Assembly: GCA_947073545.1 (NCBI GenBank)
Contig: CAMTMP010000024.1
Span: 1-63,483 of the forward strand
Reading direction: 5' to 3'
From: an uncultured bacterium
Lineage (GTDB): Bacteria; Bacillota; Clostridia; Lachnospirales; Lachnospiraceae
DNA length: 63,483 bases
Shown piece by piece: positions 59,345-63,483 of this stretch. A model generated the notes under the pieces. That model searched no databases. It was not told where the DNA came from and saw nothing but the letters and a program-made list of their open reading frames with translations. A program made the position numbers and the translations under genes. Numbering within the stretch: the stretch's first letter is position 1; every line of letters starts with the position of its first letter.

Positions 59345-60577
59345 ATGGCGGCTTATTTTCTGGCACAACTGAAACGGGCGGCAAGAATATTTCCCGGCCA
59401 GATTCTGGTGGATCTGGCCGTCTGCGTATGTGCGGGCGTGTTGGCTTTTGCACTGATTGCGCAGGGAGCGGACGCGGCGGCGGGGACTAGATATCGGATC
59501 GGCATGGTGGGAGATCTGGAGGATTCTTATTTGGGGTTCGGTATAGCGGCCGTGCAGGAGATGGACGATTCCCGCTTTATGATTGAGCTTGTGCCCATGT
59601 CGGAGCAGGAGGCGGAGACAGCCTTTTTGCGCGGGGAGCTATATGCCGTTGTGCGGGTGCCGGAGGACTTGCTGGAATCTATTGTATATGGGGAAAACGA
59701 TCGTCCGATTACCTACACGGCCACGCAGGGGCAGAAGGGGCTGGGAACCATGGTGATGGGAGAAGTTACGAATATTGCGTCCACGCTGGTGACCTGCTCC
59801 CAGAGCGCGATCTACGCCATGCAGCGGGCGCTGTTGGATCAGGGCAGAGGGGAGGAGATAGGCCGGGAAACGGACAAGCTGAACCTAGCGCTGATCAATC
59901 TGGTGCTTTCCAGAGGGGCGTTCGGTGAAGTGGAAGTTTTGGGCTACGGGGACGGCCTGTCACTGGAGCTGTATTACTTTTGCGGCATGATTTTACTCTT
60001 TCTTCTCTTTTCCGGACTTTTGAACAGCGCTCTTTTTGTGCATGGAAACGGTGCGTTTTCCTGTTTTCTGAAAGCCCGGGGCGTGGGGGCGGTCTGGCAG
60101 ATTTTTGGGGAATATCTGGCCTATCTGCTGCTTGTGATTACAGGGCTTTTGGTTTTGTGCCTGCCCCTTGGATTCGGGCTTGCCCGGGAGTTTTTGGGGA
60201 TTCCCGAATGGGAAGGCATGGGAGCAGCGCCGCTTTTTTCGTTTCTGCCGGTTCTTATTCCGGTGACGGTCATGCTGGCGGCTCTGCAGTTTTTTCTTTT
60301 CGAGGCGGCGGATGGAATCGTGAACGGGATTCTGTTACAGCTTCTTAGCGGGATCGGCATGGGGTATCTTTCCGGATGTTTTTACCCTTCCGCCTTTTTT
60401 CCTGAAAAAATGCGTGCGCTTGGAGAGATGTTACCTTCCGGCGCGGCGGTGCGATTTATGCAGGCGGGAACCTTGGGGCGGATTCCGGCAGCTCTGTGGG
60501 CGGCGGTCTTTGGATGGACGGCAGTGTTTCTTGCATTGACTATATTGGTTAGACGAAGCCGGATCGGGAGGAACTGA
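59345..60577 (+). CDS. ABC-2-type transporter permease, first subunit
   Basis: A 410-aa protein. The N-terminal helix (residues ~14-38) is followed by a large external domain of about 180 residues (MVGDLEDSYLGFGIAAVQEM...) and then five or six C-terminal helices (~200-405). This is the layout of ABC-2 permeases of the YhgE/DrrB/YhaP type with a periplasm-facing insert. GGAGGG lies five bases before ATG 59345. It follows the ATPase after element C. Cargo is unknown; export of a glycan precursor, lipid or peptide are all possible. Confidence 0.8.
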   Translation: MAAYFLAQLKRAARIFPGQILVDLAVCVCAGVLAFALIAQGADAAAGTRYRIGMVGDLEDSYLGFGIAAVQEMDDSRFMIELVPMSEQEAETAFLRGELYAVVRVPEDLLESIVYGENDRPITYTATQGQKGLGTMVMGEVTNIASTLVTCSQSAIYAMQRALLDQGRGEEIGRETDKLNLALINLVLSRGAFGEVEVLGYGDGLSLELYYFCGMILLFLLFSGLLNSALFVHGNGAFSCFLKARGVGAVWQIFGEYLAYLLLVITGLLVLCLPLGFGLAREFLGIPEWEGMGAAPLFSFLPVLIPVTVMLAALQFFLFEAADGIVNGILLQLLSGIGMGYLSGCFYPSAFFPEKMRALGEMLPSGAAVRFMQAGTLGRIPAALWAAVFGWTAVFLALTILVRRSRIGRN

Positions 60578-60614
60578 CAAGGGACGGAACGGAGAGTGAT
60601 AGGAGGACAGGGAC

Positions 60615-61745
60615 ATGCCGGGACGGATGCTTATAAGGTTTGTGCTCTTGCAGAAAAGGCTGTTGAAAAAAGGCGGCTTTCTCTTGATGCTCTGTCTGGC
60701 GCCCCTGCTTTCGGCAGGTGTCGGGCGGCTTTCGGAAGCGTCCGCAGGGATCGCAACGATCGCCCTGTATCTGCCGGAGGGGGATGCGGCCGCACAGGAG
60801 ATTTCCGAAAGACTGTCGGAAGAAAGGGGCGTTCTGCGCTATCTGTCCTGCGGGGACGAGGAGGAGGCGCGGCGCATGGTGGAAACCGGGGAGGCCGACG
60901 CCGCATGGATTTTTTCGGAAGAGCTGACGGAGCGGCTCGGGGAGCTTGCACAAAAGCGCAGGGTGCGCCCTGTGGTGACGGTGGTGGAACGCAGGGACAG
61001 CGTGGCGCTCACTCTCGGGCGGGAAATCTTGTCATCCGCTATTTATCCTTCCTTTTCTTATGCGGTTTATGCAGGTTATGTGAGGGAGGAATTGGGACTT
61101 TCGGAAATGACCGATGAAGCGCTTCGCGGGATTTATGACAGTGTGGCGGTGGAGGGGAGCCTGTTTCAGATGGTGTATCCCGATGAGACGCCCGGGGAAG
61201 CGGAAGATTTTACTTATGTACAGGCGCCTCTGCGGGGAATTTTGGCCATCTGGTTTACCTTTGTGGGGCTGGCGGCTTCGCTCTATTTCATGCAGGACGA
61301 GGAGCGCGGCGTCTACGGGCGCGTTCCCGTGACCAAACGCCTTTCGGCGTCCTATATCGCGGGTGCGGTTTTTCTTCTGGACGCGTCGGCCGTGTTGATA
61401 TTGTCCTGTAAGTTGGCTGGAGTGTTTACGGACTGGAAAAGAGAAGTGGCCTGTTGCGCGGTATTCGCGGTCTGCGTTCTCGCTTTCTCGAATCTCCTGC
61501 GGATGCTGTGCAGCACGCCAAGGAGACTGGGGACGGTTTTTCTGCCGCTTCTGGCGGCGATGCTGGCGTTTTGTCCTGTGTTCCTGAATCTACAGAATTT
61601 CAGGGCGGGAAAACGATTACTCCCGCCCTGGTATTATCTGCAGTCTATTCATAACATACGTTACTTATATGAAATGGCCGTTTACACCGTGATTCTGATT
61701 CTGGCTGGCGCCGTATTGCAGCGGATGCAGAGCCGCTGCCGTTAA
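60615..61745 (+). CDS. ABC-2-type transporter permease, second subunit
   Basis: A 376-aa protein with the same topology as its neighbour: an N-terminal helix (~20-38), an external domain of about 170 residues with IATIALYLPEGDAAAQEI and VVTVVERRDSVALTLGREIL, then about six helices. The two permeases are diverged relatives and probably form a heterodimer with the ATPase at 58556. AGGAGGACAGG lies upstream. A GC-rich palindrome (GCCGCTG...CAGCGGC, ~61732-61760) straddles its stop codon and may end transcription against the convergent flavoprotein gene. Confidence 0.8.
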   Translation: MPGRMLIRFVLLQKRLLKKGGFLLMLCLAPLLSAGVGRLSEASAGIATIALYLPEGDAAAQEISERLSEERGVLRYLSCGDEEEARRMVETGEADAAWIFSEELTERLGELAQKRRVRPVVTVVERRDSVALTLGREILSSAIYPSFSYAVYAGYVREELGLSEMTDEALRGIYDSVAVEGSLFQMVYPDETPGEAEDFTYVQAPLRGILAIWFTFVGLAASLYFMQDEERGVYGRVPVTKRLSASYIAGAVFLLDASAVLILSCKLAGVFTDWKREVACCAVFAVCVLAFSNLLRMLCSTPRRLGTVFLPLLAAMLAFCPVFLNLQNFRAGKRLLPPWYYLQSIHNIRYLYEMAVYTVILILAGAVLQRMQSRCR

Positions 61746-61765
61746 AACGGACAGCAGCGGCGAAG

Positions 61766-63361
61766 TCAGTCGACCTCGATCTGGTCCGTCGGCGCCTCCT
61801 TCTTTACCTCTTCGTGGTAGGTTTTTTCCGTGTTCACATTCCAGATATTATCCTTGGAGGAAATGCCGCCCAGAATGTTTTTTACGGTCTCGAAGGAGGT
61901 CATCATGGAGTGGTCGATGTTATTGTAACGGTGCTGGCCGTTTCTGCCCACGCAGTAGAGATTGTCGATGGATTTCAAATATGCGGTCAGCCTGTCCATG
62001 TCTTTGTAGGTGTCAAAGTAGGCGGGATATGCTTTTTTCACCCGCTCCACATGGGAGTCCATCACATCGGAGGGCTTGTCGATCAGCCCCATGCTGACAA
62101 TCTCCTTCACCGCAAACCGGGTGAAATCCCCGTCGGACATGGTCCAGTACTGATCTCCTTCGGAAACAAAATACTCCAGCCCGATCCACACTGTGTGCTC
62201 TAAGTCGCGCACCATGTAGGGAGACCAGTTGTTGTAAATCTGGAACCGTCCCAGCCGAACCGTTCTGTCATGCACGTAAATCCAACAGTCTGGCACGATA
62301 TTATTGATGGTTTTCAGATTCGTTTTATTTTTCAGGTTCAGCTTCGGCAGCAAGAGTCCTACGGTCATGTAGTCGCGGTAGGGAAGTCCTGCGGCGATTT
62401 CGGCTTCGGCCTTTGGCACGTCGTTTAAGCCTGCTACCAGATCCCGCACAGGCATGGAGGAAATGAAAATATCGCCCTCTGCAGTCACCGCACCCTCCGG
62501 CGTTTCATAGGTGATGGAGGTAATGCGGTTGTTCTCGTCTTTGTGGAGCTTTACCGCCCTGCTGTGGCAGAGGATTTCTCCGCCAAACTCTCTGATTCTG
62601 TCAGCGGTCACTTCCCAGAGCTGCCCGGGGCCGAGCTTGGGATAGCTGAACTCTTCGATCAGGGAAGTTTCCACTTCCCGGTTTTTCTTTCCGGGCAGCA
62701 TTTTTGCGAAAACGTCTTTTAAAATGGCGGCGACGGACAGTCCCTTCGCCCGCTGGGCGCCCCAGTCGGGCGCGATTTCGGAAGGGTGTCTTCCCCACAG
62801 ATTTTCCGTATAATTTTCAAAGAACATGGAGTAGAGTTTCTTGCCAAAACGGTTTACATAAAAATCCTCCAAGGAGTTTTCCTGCCGCTTGTGGATCATG
62901 GAGGCCAAGTAGCTTACACCTGCCTGCATGGTCGCGAGAAATCCCATGTTGATAAAGGTCTCCGGTTTTAAGGAGATCGGATAGTCAAAAAATTTCTGGT
63001 TAAAATAGATGCGTGACACGCGGTGTCTGCGCAGCATCACACGATCCTCTTTCTCCGGATCCGGCCCTCCGGGGGAGAGTGTCATTTCCCGGTGCAGCAC
63101 GATATCGTCGTAGGTGGGCGCGCCCTGTGTGGGCAGCATGTGTTCCCACCAAGCGTTTACTTCCGGCACTTTGGAGAAAAAGCGGTGCCCGCCCATATCC
63201 ATGCGGTTTCCCTTGTAGTTGACGGTTTTGGAGATACCGCCCATAGCGTCGGATTCCTCCAGCACCGTGACCTTATATTCTCTATTTTTATCTTGTCTAA
63301 GTAACTCGTAGGCGGCCGTCAGACCTGCCGGACCCGCGCCGATCACATATACTTTTTTCAT
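61766..63361 (-). CDS. FAD-dependent oxidoreductase, UDP-galactopyranose-mutase/amine-oxidase-like
   Basis: A 531-aa flavoprotein. [20 protein letters not shown] is the FAD-binding Rossmann motif, and [32 protein letters not shown] is the second dinucleotide-binding block of the amine oxidase/UGM superfamily. The late [15 protein letters not shown] binds flavin at the C-terminus. It is longer than classical UDP-galactopyranose mutases (~370-390 aa) but is often found in polysaccharide loci. It may isomerise or oxidise a nucleotide sugar or polyprenyl-linked sugar; the exact reaction is uncertain. ATG 63361 starts at the Rossmann motif with GTGAGG upstream. Confidence 0.75.
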   Translation of the reverse strand: MKKVYVIGAGPAGLTAAYELLRQDKNREYKVTVLEESDAMGGISKTVNYKGNRMDMGGHRFFSKVPEVNAWWEHMLPTQGAPTYDDIVLHREMTLSPGGPDPEKEDRVMLRRHRVSRIYFNQKFFDYPISLKPETFINMGFLATMQAGVSYLASMIHKRQENSLEDFYVNRFGKKLYSMFFENYTENLWGRHPSEIAPDWGAQRAKGLSVAAILKDVFAKMLPGKKNREVETSLIEEFSYPKLGPGQLWEVTADRIREFGGEILCHSRAVKLHKDENNRITSITYETPEGAVTAEGDIFISSMPVRDLVAGLNDVPKAEAEIAAGLPYRDYMTVGLLLPKLNLKNKTNLKTINNIVPDCWIYVHDRTVRLGRFQIYNNWSPYMVRDLEHTVWIGLEYFVSEGDQYWTMSDGDFTRFAVKEIVSMGLIDKPSDVMDSHVERVKKAYPAYFDTYKDMDRLTAYLKSIDNLYCVGRNGQHRYNNIDHSMMTSFETVKNILGGISSKDNIWNVNTEKTYHEEVKKEAPTDQIEVD

Positions 63362-63397
63362 GCAAGACCTCACTTGTTTTATTATTTACAGAAGATT

Positions 63398-63480
63398 GCG
63401 GGTTATTTTTCACACCCGCACCATGCACTTGCTGCATGGTGTCGGAGCCAGCGCCAAAATGCCGGTTTTTGGGCATTTTG
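63398..63480. repeat. Three successive hairpins at the window edge
   Basis: GCGGGT/ACCCGC (63398-63403/63414-63419), CACCATGCA/TGCATGGTG (63419-63427/63433-63441) and CAAAATGCC/GGCATTTTG (63455-63463/63472-63480) are all perfect stems within 83 bases upstream of the flavoprotein gene. The last may end a gene beyond the window. The element may continue past the edge. Confidence 0.65.
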
Positions 63481-63483
63481 TGT

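Overview
The window looks like chromosomal DNA of a gut-type Clostridia, most likely Lachnospiraceae. The signs are moderately GC-rich coding sequence with strong AGGAGG-type ribosome sites, TGN-extended -10 promoters, a BspA-type leucine-rich repeat protein, Big_2-domain surface proteins, and a large low-synteny cell-surface glycan locus. The genus assignment is inference. I saw no rRNA, tRNA, CRISPR array, transposase or phage gene.

Layout. (1) 1-5186: phosphonate module. It holds the 3' end of PEP mutase, a CTP-type nucleotidyltransferase, a five-TM alkaline-phosphatase-superfamily transferase, phosphonopyruvate decarboxylase, and a VTC-domain plus DUF4956 pair. (2) 5250-19801: a GT-C membrane glycosyltransferase and two giant secreted proteins (a glucosaminidase with Big_2 domains; a BspA-LRR protein with Big_2). 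Between them sits an AlbA_2-type ATPase gene with a phased repeat array at its promoter. (3) 19897-22581: an AT-richer insert with a divergent XRE regulator, an HD-domain phosphohydrolase and a small unknown protein. (4) 22701-35438: polysaccharide genes, including GT2, GT4 and GT8 transferases, UDP-glucose dehydrogenase, UDP-glucuronate 4-epimerase, a DPM/GtrB-like transferase, GT-C proteins and a YdjC/ChbG deacetylase. (5) 35473-37323: a DUF4143 ATPase behind four 32-bp tandem repeats and bounded by a 30-bp direct repeat, then a likely type I toxin-antitoxin pair. (6) 37362-43090: an SGNH/DltD-like protein, two MBOAT O-acyltransferases and a GtrII-like protein. (7) 43204-57371: more GT2 and GT-C enzymes, an SGNH protein, FkbH-like HAD-IIIC protein with acyl carrier protein and VOC protein (a probable glyceryl-ACP branch), GtrA, and a radical SAM protein. 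(8) 57466-63361: an SGNH lipoprotein, an ABC exporter (ATPase plus two permeases) and a UGM/amine-oxidase-like flavoprotein.

Together the genes suggest an undecaprenyl-linked surface glycan containing uronic acid. It would be extended by extracellular GT-C transferases and decorated with phosphonate, acyl and probably glyceryl groups. Selfish or defence-like modules are wedged between glycan operons. The most interesting unexplained signals are a structured element present in three same-strand copies at gene 3' ends (51277, 53251, 59221) with paired-base changes in its stems, the iteron-like arrays at two ATPase promoters, the duplicated 3' end of the DUF4143 gene, and the compact type I toxin-antitoxin locus.
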